A DNA stretch of 64,000 bases from Prado023 sp964418695 (GTDB lineage: Bacteria; Actinomycetota; Actinomycetes; S36-B12; CAIYMF01), in the NCBI GenBank assembly GCA_964418695.1, contig CAYQMN010000005.1, positions 62,001 to 126,000 of the forward strand. The letters run 5' to 3'. A model generated the notes under the pieces. It had not been told where the DNA came from and did no database searches. It was given only the letters and a program-made list of their open reading frames with translations. Shown here piece by piece: positions 15,060 through 22,758 of this stretch; the stretch's first letter is position 1; each line of letters starts with the position of its first letter. A program made the position numbers and the translations under genes.

Positions 15060-17879
15060 ATGGCCGCCTCGGATCTCACGCTCAAGCTCACGCGCGACCG
15101 CACCCTCACTCCCGCCCAGCGCAGGCTGCTCAAGGGCCTGGACCAGGCGGACACCTTCGACGAGGCCGCGCTCACGGCCGGCATCGCGCGGCTGCGCGTC
15201 GACCCGGCCCTGCTCGCGTCGGTTCTGCCGACCTGGCTGGACTGGCTGCGCGGACCGTCGATCGTGGACTTCCAGCCGCGCAAGGGGCGCGCCGGCGACG
15301 TGGTCACCATCACCGGCAATCGCTTCGACCCCGACCGCCCGGACAACGCCGTCAGTGTGGGCGGTGCGTCGGCGATCGTGCTGGAGGCCAGCTCCACCCG
15401 GCTCAAGGTCCTCACCGCCGCGACCACGGTGGACGGCCCGGTCAGCGTGCTGGTCGGCGGGCGGACCGCCACGGGTCCGGAGGACTTCGGGGTGCTGGGC
15501 TATCCCGGAGAGGATGAGGACGGCCCACCGATCGCCTTCTCGGGCGCCGGGACCGCCCAGTCCGGCGACGTGGCGCCGACCGGGACCGGGAAGATCCTGG
15601 TCGTCCTGGTCAAGCCCAACGACCGCTCGCCGTCCAACGCCACGACGGCGCGCAACGACGTCGTGTCCGCCTGGGGCAACGTCAAGACCTACTACGAGCA
15701 GGCCAGCTACTTCAGCGCCGCCGGGGGCGTTGGGAAGAGCTGGGACATCACGGTCACCAGCTCGTTCGCGACCCTCAGCGGATCGACCAGCGACTACTGC
15801 GACTTCAGCGCGTCGGTCCAGAACATCAAGCAGTCCGCCTTGAATCGGCTCACCGCGGAGGCGGCCCAGGCGGCGGTGAACGCCGGGCACGACCTGGGCG
15901 ACTTCCAGATCATGGCGGTCGTCATGTTCCTCGAGGGCAGCTTCATCCGAGCCTGGGGCGGCTGGGAGCGGCAGACCTTCAGCTACGACCCCGGGGGCGG
16001 CGGCACGAAGATCAGCATCACCCTGACCAAGCCGATCAACCTGCTCACGGTGCAGGAGACGGCGAACTGGGGCCGACTGGCCCACGAGGTCGGCCACAAC
16101 GTCGTTGCGGTCCCGGGGATCTCAGACATCACGACCAAGGGCGGCACGGCCGTGTTCGGCGAGGACGTGTACAGCAGCGACCTGGTGAGCGGGTCCACGG
16201 CAACGGCGCAGGCGTTCGAGCTGATGGGCGACCACGACTCGCATCCGCTGTTCTCGGGCTACTTCCTCGACACGCTGGGCTGGTACCGGCCCGACAACCC
16301 GGCCCACGACGGCGACATCCTCGCCCTGGACTGGAGCCGCAACGCATTCAGCCAGGACATCGACGTGGTCGCCCACGGGCTGAGCCGCAACTCCGTGGCC
16401 GGGCGCTACCACCTCATCAAGATCAAGGTCGCGAACGGCCTGTGCTACTACGTGCAGGTCCGGCAGCGCCCCGGAGGCAGCACGGCGGCGCAGGTCTTCG
16501 ACACGTCGATCCCCGGGACGTCGACGCCGACCGACGGCGGGGTGATCGTCACCCGCGTCCTCACCGACACGAACGCGGAGAACCAGCAGAGCCGGATCAT
16601 CACGCTGCTGCACGATGCCACCGTCCTGCATCAGGGCCAGAGCGCGATCGACCCCGCCCGCGACCTGACGATCACCGTGCTCGACGACGACGTGGTCGTC
16701 CGGCCGCAGGTCTGCCGGGTGCGCGTGGCATGGGCGCAGGGAATCGTCGACGACCCGAACGGGGCGTTCGACCTGAGCATCACGCCCTGGGACTCCAGCT
16801 GCACCACGCCCGACATCTGGGTCGACCGCATCCCGACGCAGGGCGTGTTCGACCGTCCGCTGGACGCCCAGGGCCGCCCGGAGGGCAACGGCGACAAGCC
16901 CAAGCCCGGGAAGGTCAACAAGTTCATCGCCCGCGTGAGCAACTCCGGCACGGTCGCGGCCACCGACGTGAAGGTCACCTTCTACTCCGTGTACCCGCCC
17001 GGCGTCGGGGACAACGGGGCCTGGTCGCCGCTGATCACCCGCACGATCGGCACGATCGCCATGAACGGGCACTTCGACGTCACCGCCGACTGGATCCCCG
17101 TGGTCGGCAAGCACACGTGCCTGAAGGTCTTCGTCTCGCCGCAGCTCGGGGAGATCACCGGGGGCGACAACTCCGCCCAGGAGAACGTGTTCGACTTCGA
17201 GGCGCCCGCGTTCAGCCCGCCTCAGCCGCTGGTCCTGCCCGTGGCGGTGCGCAACCCGCGCGACGAGGACGTCGTCGCCCAGATGAGCCTCACGCACGTG
17301 CCGCAGGGCTACTTCGTCCAGTTCCCGCACGCCTGGCTGCACCTGAAGCCGCACGAGGAGCGGCTCTTCGAGATGGTCGTCATCCCGACGATGGACGTCG
17401 ACGCCTACCTCAGGGGCAAGGAGGCGATCCCCACCGCGCCCATCCGCATCACGGGCTACCTCGGCCGCCAGTACCGCGAGGTGCAGTCCGGTGGCGAGCT
17501 GCCCGGCTCCCGGTTCTCGTTCATGGGCGGCATCCTGAGCAACGTCACGCCCAAGCGGGGCACGACGGTCGAGCTCGGCCCCGACAAGGAGCGCAGGGAG
17601 AAGCACCTGCTCGCGATCCGCGGTGTGGTCGCCCACGCCGGCCGCACGGACCGGGTCCTCGTCACGGTGACGGATCGCGACTCCGGCGAGCGGGTCGGGG
17701 TCGAGGCGCGCACGGACGACAGCGGCCAGTTCCGCGCAGCCGTCGACCTGCGCACGCTGGTCAAGCTGGCGGGGCGCGACCCCGACGACGTCGCCGGGAC
17801 CTACGACGTGGTGGCCGAGACCTTCGCGTCGCCGACGGTGGCCGAGGCCACCTCGTCGGTCGTCACGGTCACCCGGTAG
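15060..17879 (+). CDS. TIG-domain M6-like metallopeptidase
   Basis: A 939-residue multidomain protein. After a ~65-residue leader comes an IPT/TIG immunoglobulin-like domain (about 67-150: IVDFQPRKGRAGDVVTITGN). A metallopeptidase region of M6 (immune inhibitor A) type follows, with the zinc site HEVGH at 342-346 in GRLAHEVGHNVVAVP and FELMGDHD about 35 residues later. A long beta-rich part includes a CARDB-like segment (NKFIARVSNSGTVAATDVKVTF) and a final Ig-like domain. Although such peptidases are usually secreted, the N-terminus (MAASDLTLKLTRDRTLTPAQ) has no signal peptide. An AGGAG ribosome site precedes the ATG. The gene follows the tyrosinase and DUF2182 genes on the same strand. Confidence 0.8.
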   Translation: MAASDLTLKLTRDRTLTPAQRRLLKGLDQADTFDEAALTAGIARLRVDPALLASVLPTWLDWLRGPSIVDFQPRKGRAGDVVTITGNRFDPDRPDNAVSVGGASAIVLEASSTRLKVLTAATTVDGPVSVLVGGRTATGPEDFGVLGYPGEDEDGPPIAFSGAGTAQSGDVAPTGTGKILVVLVKPNDRSPSNATTARNDVVSAWGNVKTYYEQASYFSAAGGVGKSWDITVTSSFATLSGSTSDYCDFSASVQNIKQSALNRLTAEAAQAAVNAGHDLGDFQIMAVVMFLEGSFIRAWGGWERQTFSYDPGGGGTKISITLTKPINLLTVQETANWGRLAHEVGHNVVAVPGISDITTKGGTAVFGEDVYSSDLVSGSTATAQAFELMGDHDSHPLFSGYFLDTLGWYRPDNPAHDGDILALDWSRNAFSQDIDVVAHGLSRNSVAGRYHLIKIKVANGLCYYVQVRQRPGGSTAAQVFDTSIPGTSTPTDGGVIVTRVLTDTNAENQQSRIITLLHDATVLHQGQSAIDPARDLTITVLDDDVVVRPQVCRVRVAWAQGIVDDPNGAFDLSITPWDSSCTTPDIWVDRIPTQGVFDRPLDAQGRPEGNGDKPKPGKVNKFIARVSNSGTVAATDVKVTFYSVYPPGVGDNGAWSPLITRTIGTIAMNGHFDVTADWIPVVGKHTCLKVFVSPQLGEITGGDNSAQENVFDFEAPAFSPPQPLVLPVAVRNPRDEDVVAQMSLTHVPQGYFVQFPHAWLHLKPHEERLFEMVVIPTMDVDAYLRGKEAIPTAPIRITGYLGRQYREVQSGGELPGSRFSFMGGILSNVTPKRGTTVELGPDKERREKHLLAIRGVVAHAGRTDRVLVTVTDRDSGERVGVEARTDDSGQFRAAVDLRTLVKLAGRDPDDVAGTYDVVAETFASPTVAEATSSVVTVTR

Positions 17880-17902
17880 GGCGGCGCCCGGCCGGCACGC
17901 GG

Positions 17903-17924
17903 GACGAGCCCGTCGAGGCCCGGC
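17903..17924 (+). repeat. Interspersed intergenic repeat, copy 1 (diverged)
   Basis: GACGAGCCCGTCGAGGCC, a partial match to the GCCGGTCGAGCCCGTCGAGG unit, lying just after the metallopeptidase stop. Confidence 0.5.
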
Positions 17925-18017
17925 AACCCCGTGGAACCCGCCCAGCACCCCGCCGAACCGGTCGCCGGCTCGCGTGCTTGACTGACGCCGGGCAGCGCCG
18001 GGCGCCGTGGGGGCCAC

Positions 18018-18044
18018 GCCGGTCGAGCCCGTCGAGACCTGCCG
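18018..18044 (+). repeat. Interspersed intergenic repeat, copy 2
   Basis: GCCGGTCGAGCCCGTCGAGA, immediately upstream of the acyl-CoA dehydrogenase ribosome site. Same orientation as copies 1 and 3. Confidence 0.65.
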
Positions 18045-18061
18045 ACCGCGAGGAGCCCACG

Positions 18062-19219
18062 ATGCGCCGCCACCTGTTCACCGAGGACCACGAGTCGTTC
18101 CGCGCGACCTTCCGGGCGTTCGTGGAGTCCGAGGTCGTCCCGCACTACGAGCAGTGGTACGAGGCGGCGCTGGTCCCGCGCGACTTCTACTACAAGCTCG
18201 CCGAGCTGGGCCTGTTCGGCATCGAGGTGCCCGAGGAGTACGGCGGCGCGGGGATCGAGTCGTACAAGTACCAGGTCGTGATGGCCGAGGAGCTGGGCCG
18301 GGCCGCGGTCAACTTCGGCGGCTCGGGCGTGCACGTCGAGCTGTGTCTGCCCTATCTGCTCGGGCTGGGCACGCCCGGCCAGCTCAAGGCCTGGATGCCC
18401 GGCTTCATCTCCGGCGAGCAGATGTACGCGATCGCGATGACCGAGCCGGGCGCGGGCTCGGACCTGGCCGGCATGGCCACCACCGCGAAGCGCTCCGAGG
18501 ACGGCACGCACTACGTGCTCAACGGGGCCAAGACGTTCATCACCGGCGGGTACCACGCCGACCGGGTCATCGTGTGCGCGCGCACCGCCAAGGCGAAGGA
18601 GGACGACCGCCGCTACGGCATCTCGCTGCTCGTGGTCGACACCAAGGCGCCGGGCTACTCGGTCGGTCGCAAGCTGGACAAGATCGGCCTGCGCACCTCC
18701 GACACCGCCGAGCTGTCGTTCGTCGACGTCGTCGTGCCGGTGGAGAACCTGCTCGGCGAGGAGCACCAGGGCTTCTCCTACCTCGGCCAGAACCTGCCAC
18801 GCGAGCGCCTCGGCATCGCCGTCGCCTCCTACGCGCAGGCCCAGGCGGCGGTCCGGTTCGCCCAGGAGTACACCCAGCAGCGGCTGGTGTTCGGCAAGCC
18901 CGTGTCCTCGTTCCAGAACACCAAGTTCGAGCTGGCCGACTGCCAGGCCGACTGCGACGCCATGCAGGCCGTCGTGGACCGGGCCGTCGAGGCGATCGAC
19001 GCCGGCGAGCTGACCCCCGCGGAGGCGGCTTCGGTCAAGCTGTTCTGCACCGAGACCTCCTCGAAGGTCATCGACCGGTGCCTGCAGCTGCACGGCGGCT
19101 ACGGGTACATCAACGAGTACCCGATCGCGAAGATCTACGCGGACAACCGGGTCGCCCGGATCTACGGGGGCACCTCGGAGATCATGAAGACGATCATCGC
19201 CAAGAAGATGGGGCTGTAG
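18062..19219 (+). CDS. Acyl-CoA dehydrogenase
   Basis: FAD-dependent dehydrogenase of 385 residues that introduces the alpha-beta double bond of acyl-CoA thioesters. Family motifs are MTEPGAGSDLAGMATTAKR (flavin and substrate binding), FVDVVVPVENLLGEE, RERLGIAVASYAQAQAA, and near the C-terminus LQLHGGYGYINEYPIAK followed by RIYGGTSEIMKTIIAKKMGL. The ATG has a GAGGAG ribosome site 6 bases upstream. The thiolase gene starts two bases after the stop, so the pair forms an operon for fatty or branched acyl-CoA oxidation. The exact chain specificity is not evident. Confidence 0.94.
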   Translation: MRRHLFTEDHESFRATFRAFVESEVVPHYEQWYEAALVPRDFYYKLAELGLFGIEVPEEYGGAGIESYKYQVVMAEELGRAAVNFGGSGVHVELCLPYLLGLGTPGQLKAWMPGFISGEQMYAIAMTEPGAGSDLAGMATTAKRSEDGTHYVLNGAKTFITGGYHADRVIVCARTAKAKEDDRRYGISLLVVDTKAPGYSVGRKLDKIGLRTSDTAELSFVDVVVPVENLLGEEHQGFSYLGQNLPRERLGIAVASYAQAQAAVRFAQEYTQQRLVFGKPVSSFQNTKFELADCQADCDAMQAVVDRAVEAIDAGELTPAEAASVKLFCTETSSKVIDRCLQLHGGYGYINEYPIAKIYADNRVARIYGGTSEIMKTIIAKKMGL

Positions 19220-19221
19220 AG

Positions 19222-20442
19222 ATGGCCGAGGCAGTCATCGTCGCGGTCGCGCGCTCGCCCATCGGGCGGGCGTTCAAGGGATCGCTCAAGGACATGCGAC
19301 CCGACGACCTCACCGTGCAGATCGTCCAGGCGCTGCTCGCACAGGTGCCCGAGCTGGACCCCGCGCAGATCGACGACCTGAACCTGGGCACCGGCAGCCC
19401 GGCTGGCGAGGGCGGGTTCAACCTGGGCCGGGCGGTGGCCGTGCTGGCCGGGCTGGACCACCTGCCCGGCACCACCGTCAACCGGTACTGCTCCTCCAGC
19501 CTGCAGACCACCCGCATGGCGATGCACGCGATCCGCGCCGGCGAGGGCGACGTATTCGTCTCCGCGGGCGTGGAGACCGTGAGCCGGTTCGTGCGCGGGG
19601 GAGCCGACACGCTGCCCGACACCCACAACCCACTGCTCGCCGACGCCGAGGCGCGGACCGGGCAGCGGGCCACAGGCGGGGCGGACACCTGGGCGGACCC
19701 GCGCGAGCAGGGCTGGCTGCCCGACCTCTACATCGCCATGGGCCAGACCGCGGAGAACGTCGCGCAGCTCACGGGGATCACCCGCGCGGAGCAGGACGCG
19801 TTCGGCGTGCGCAGCCAGAACCTCGCCGAGGCCGCGCTGGCCAACGGCTTCTGGGCGACCGACATCACTCCGGTGACGCTGCCCGACGGCACGGTGCTGG
19901 CCGCCGACGACGGCCCGCGCGCCGGCGTCACGCTCGACGCGGTCGCCGGGCTCAAGCCCGTCTTCCGGCCGGACGGCACCGTCACCGCGGGCAACTGCTG
20001 CCCGCTCAACGACGGCGCGGCCGCGGTTCTGGTGATGTCCGACACCAAGGCGCGCGACCTGGGGCTGACCCCGCTGGCCCGGATCGTGAGCACCGGGCTG
20101 ACCGGGCTCTCCCCGGAGATCATGGGCCTGGGCCCGGTCGAGGCGTCGCGGCAGGCGCTGGCCCGTGCCGGCATGACCATCGGCGACATCGACCTCGTCG
20201 AGCTCAACGAGGCGTTCGCCGCGCAGGTCATCCCCTCCGCGCGCGAGCTGGGCATCCCCGAGGAGAAGCTCAACGTCAACGGCGGGGCGATTGCGGTCGG
20301 CCACCCGTTCGGGATGACCGGCGCGCGGATCACCAGCACGCTGATCCACTCGCTGCAGTTCCACGACAAGCAGTTCGGGCTGGAGACGATGTGCGTCGGC
20401 GGCGGTCAGGGCATGGCGATGATCCTGGAGCGCCTGAGCTGA
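19222..20442 (+). CDS. Acetyl-CoA acetyltransferase (thiolase)
   Basis: Thiolase of 406 residues cleaving 3-ketoacyl-CoA in beta-oxidation or condensing acetyl-CoA. The acyl-accepting cysteine is in VNRYCSSSLQT, the second-domain histidine in GGAIAVGHPFGMTGAR, and the catalytic C-terminal cysteine in MCVGGGQGMAMILE. VELNEAFAAQ, the conserved NEAF motif, is also present. Start spacing of two bases after the acyl-CoA dehydrogenase stop implies co-transcription and coupled translation. Confidence 0.95.
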   Translation: MAEAVIVAVARSPIGRAFKGSLKDMRPDDLTVQIVQALLAQVPELDPAQIDDLNLGTGSPAGEGGFNLGRAVAVLAGLDHLPGTTVNRYCSSSLQTTRMAMHAIRAGEGDVFVSAGVETVSRFVRGGADTLPDTHNPLLADAEARTGQRATGGADTWADPREQGWLPDLYIAMGQTAENVAQLTGITRAEQDAFGVRSQNLAEAALANGFWATDITPVTLPDGTVLAADDGPRAGVTLDAVAGLKPVFRPDGTVTAGNCCPLNDGAAAVLVMSDTKARDLGLTPLARIVSTGLTGLSPEIMGLGPVEASRQALARAGMTIGDIDLVELNEAFAAQVIPSARELGIPEEKLNVNGGAIAVGHPFGMTGARITSTLIHSLQFHDKQFGLETMCVGGGQGMAMILERLS

Positions 20443-20461
20443 GCGGGTAGCCCACGGGGTG

Positions 20462-20487
20462 TGCCGGTCGAGCTTGTCGAGGCCTCC
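20462..20487 (+). repeat. Interspersed intergenic repeat, copy 3
   Basis: GCCGGTCGAGCTTGTCGAGG, 20 bases after the thiolase stop and before the convergent hydrolase stop; two bases differ from copy 2. Confidence 0.65.
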
Positions 20488-20503
20488 CTGATGGGCGAGC
20501 CGC

Positions 20504-21199
20504 CTACCGGATCGCGTTCACCAGGGCCTCGGCCAGGCGCCCCGGCGCGGAGTACTGCGGCCAGTGACCCGTGCCCAGCGTGACCACCTCGACGTCGCGC
20601 AGCGCCTGGTACTCGCGGGCCCACGGACCCCACGCGGCCAGCTCTGCCGACAGCGAGGCGGCGTCCCTCGTCCCGGACAGCAGCGTGACCGGGACGTCGA
20701 ACCGGCGCTCGTCGCCCAGCTCGATCCCGTCGCTGGTGACCCGCGGCGGCACCGACCGCGCCGACTCCTCGATCCTGGCCCTGGTCGGCCCGTCGAGGTC
20801 GAACGCCTCGCCCTCCTCGTCGAAGCCGGCCCATCCGGGAAACGGGATCACCCCGTCCACCACCTCGAACTCGGAGATGCCGGTGCCCGGCGGCGGCGGG
20901 ATGGTGTCGACCATCACCACCCGGGCGACCCGGTCCGGCCGGGCGTCCGCCGCTCCCCACACCACGTTCCCGCCGCCGCTGTGACCGACCAGGACCACCG
21001 GCCCGGCTACCGCGTCGACGCGGGCCACCACTGCGGTGACCCACTGCGCGATCCCGATGTCGGCCACCTGCGGGCCCGGCAGCCCGACGCCGGGCATCGT
21101 CAGCGGGTGCGGGGTGTGCCCCGCTGCCTCCAGGGCCGGCAGGACCGGCTCCCACGAGCTCGCGTCCAGCCACAGTCCGGGCACCAGGAAGACGTCCAT
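20504..21199 (-). CDS. Alpha/beta hydrolase
   Basis: A 231-residue serine hydrolase of the alpha/beta fold. The oxyanion-side start is FLVPGLWLDASSWEP and the nucleophile elbow is VVLVGHSGGGNVV. The acid Asp is likely in VTLLSGTRDAASL and the catalytic His in LGTGHWPQYSAPGRLAEAL. No signal peptide is present, so it is cytoplasmic; the substrate is unknown. The ATG at 21199 is the family-like start; the frame remains open upstream across the SDR gene on the other strand. It converges on the thiolase gene and is divergent from the SDR gene. Confidence 0.88.
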   Translation of the reverse strand: MDVFLVPGLWLDASSWEPVLPALEAAGHTPHPLTMPGVGLPGPQVADIGIAQWVTAVVARVDAVAGPVVLVGHSGGGNVVWGAADARPDRVARVVMVDTIPPPPGTGISEFEVVDGVIPFPGWAGFDEEGEAFDLDGPTRARIEESARSVPPRVTSDGIELGDERRFDVPVTLLSGTRDAASLSAELAAWGPWAREYQALRDVEVVTLGTGHWPQYSAPGRLAEALVNAIR

Positions 21200-21364
21200 G
21201 CCCGCCCACGCTACGCCCGCGCGGCGGGTGCGGCAGGCTCGCCGACCGCCCGGGGGATGGGCCCGCAGGCACCTCGAGCCGGGCAGGTACCGTGCGACCC
21301 AGACCGACCGGCCCGGCCCAGCCGCAGCCGGTCGCGCCCCGAATCGACCATCCAGGAGCCCGCC

Positions 21365-22120
21365 ATGCCCACCACCCGAACCGCCATCGTGACCGGAGCT
21401 GCCCGCGGCATCGGCGCTGCCGTCGCCACCCGCCTGGCCGCCGACGGGATGGCCGTCGCGGTCCTCGACTTGGACGCCCAGGCCTGCGCCCCGGTCGTCG
21501 AGCAGATCGAGCAGGCCGGCGGCCAGGCGCTCGCGGTCGGCGCGGACGTCAGCAGCGAGAGCTCGGTCGCCGCCGCGGTCGAGCGGGTCGCCGAGGGCCT
21601 GGGCGCCCCGACGGTCCTGGTCAACAACGCCGGGATCATCCGCGACAACATGCTGTTCAAGATGTCCGTCGAGGACTGGGACGCGGTCATGGGCGTGCAC
21701 CTGCGCGGCGCGTTCCTGATGTCGCGGGCCGTCCAGTCGCACATGCGCGAGGCGGGCTTCGGCCGGATCGTGAGCCTGTCCTCGACCTCCGCGCTGGGCA
21801 ACCGCGGCCAGGCGAACTACTCGGCGGCGAAGGCGGGGCTGCAGGGCTTCACCAAGACGCTGGCGATCGAGCTGGGCAAGTACGGCGTCACCGCGAACGC
21901 GGTCGCCCCCGGCTTCATCGAGACCGAGATGACCAAGGCCACCGCGGAGCGGATCGGCGTCCCGTTCGAGGCGTTCATCGCGGGTGCGGCCACCCAGATC
22001 CCGGTCGGGCGCACCGGCAAGCCCGAGGACATCGCGCACACCGTGTCGTTCCTGGTCAGCGAGGGGGCCGGCTTCGTCTCCGGGCAGGTCCTGTACGTGG
22101 CCGGCGGTCCGCGCGACTGA
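21365..22120 (+). CDS. SDR family oxidoreductase, FabG-like
   Basis: NAD(P)-dependent 3-oxoacyl reductase-type enzyme of 251 residues. The cofactor motif is TGAARGIG (residues ~10-17), followed by NNAGIIRDNMLFKM, catalytic Ser in SLSSTSALGNRGQANYSAAKAG with Tyr-x-x-x-Lys, and PGFIETEMT. The resemblance is to 3-oxoacyl-ACP/CoA reductases. The next gene encodes a MaoC dehydratase, the following step in the same chemistry, 66 bases downstream on the same strand. Together with the thiolase and acyl-CoA dehydrogenase they suggest acyl-CoA turnover or polyketide/hydroxyacid metabolism. Confidence 0.92.
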   Translation: MPTTRTAIVTGAARGIGAAVATRLAADGMAVAVLDLDAQACAPVVEQIEQAGGQALAVGADVSSESSVAAAVERVAEGLGAPTVLVNNAGIIRDNMLFKMSVEDWDAVMGVHLRGAFLMSRAVQSHMREAGFGRIVSLSSTSALGNRGQANYSAAKAGLQGFTKTLAIELGKYGVTANAVAPGFIETEMTKATAERIGVPFEAFIAGAATQIPVGRTGKPEDIAHTVSFLVSEGAGFVSGQVLYVAGGPRD

Positions 22121-22186
22121 CCCACCCCGGGCCGGCCACCCCGCGGCCACCCCCGTGACCTGCCCCACACGAGCGAAGGAGTCCCC

Positions 22187-22639
22187 ATGCGCGTCTTCCA
22201 CGGCATCGACGAGCTGCAGGCCGCCCTCGGCGAGCACCTGGGCTTCAGCGACTGGCACACCGTCACCCAGGAGCAGATCGACACGTTCGCCGACGCGACC
22301 GGCGACCACCAGTGGATCCACGTCGACCCGCAGCGGGCCGCCTCCGGGCCGTTCGGCACGACCATCGCGCACGGGTATCTGACCCTATCGCTGGTGCCGC
22401 TGCTGGTCACCCAGGTCTACGGGGTGCAGGGCGTGACGATGCTGCTGAACTACGGCGCCAACAAGGTGCGCTTCCCCGCTCCGGTGCCCTCGGGCTCGCG
22501 CATCCGCGGCGGGGTCGAGCTGGTGTCGCTGGAGCGGGCCGCCCTGGGCTACCAGCTGGTCACCCGGGTGACCGTGGACCTGGAGGGCTCGGCCAAGCCC
22601 GCGTGCGTCGCCGAGACCGTGGTCGTCGTCGTCCCCTGA
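22187..22639 (+). CDS. MaoC-like enoyl-CoA hydratase/dehydratase
   Basis: Hot-dog fold hydratase of 150 residues. The catalytic Asp/His pair is in FADATGDHQWIHVDP, and the second signature is GPFGTTIAHGYLTLSLVPLL. The size and motif order match (R)-specific enoyl-CoA hydratases of the MaoC type. A GAAGGAG ribosome site precedes the ATG. It lies downstream of an SDR reductase gene on the same strand, so both probably act on 3-hydroxyacyl/enoyl thioesters. Confidence 0.93.
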   Translation: MRVFHGIDELQAALGEHLGFSDWHTVTQEQIDTFADATGDHQWIHVDPQRAASGPFGTTIAHGYLTLSLVPLLVTQVYGVQGVTMLLNYGANKVRFPAPVPSGSRIRGGVELVSLERAALGYQLVTRVTVDLEGSAKPACVAETVVVVVP

Positions 22640-22758
22640 CCTCGCCGGGCGGACGGCCCTGGCGGACGGCGGGGCGGACCCCAGCCCCCCGGGATCCGCC
22701 CGCCGGCGGCCCTTCGCGTGGATCGCGGGCGACCGCGCGCCGACTACCCTTGACGTCC

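Noticed and set aside
20406..21272. Long Arg/Gly/Pro-rich open frames on the opposite strands of most genes
   Set aside because: They are shadows of real genes caused by high GC; they have no family similarity, and the real frame shows conserved motifs.
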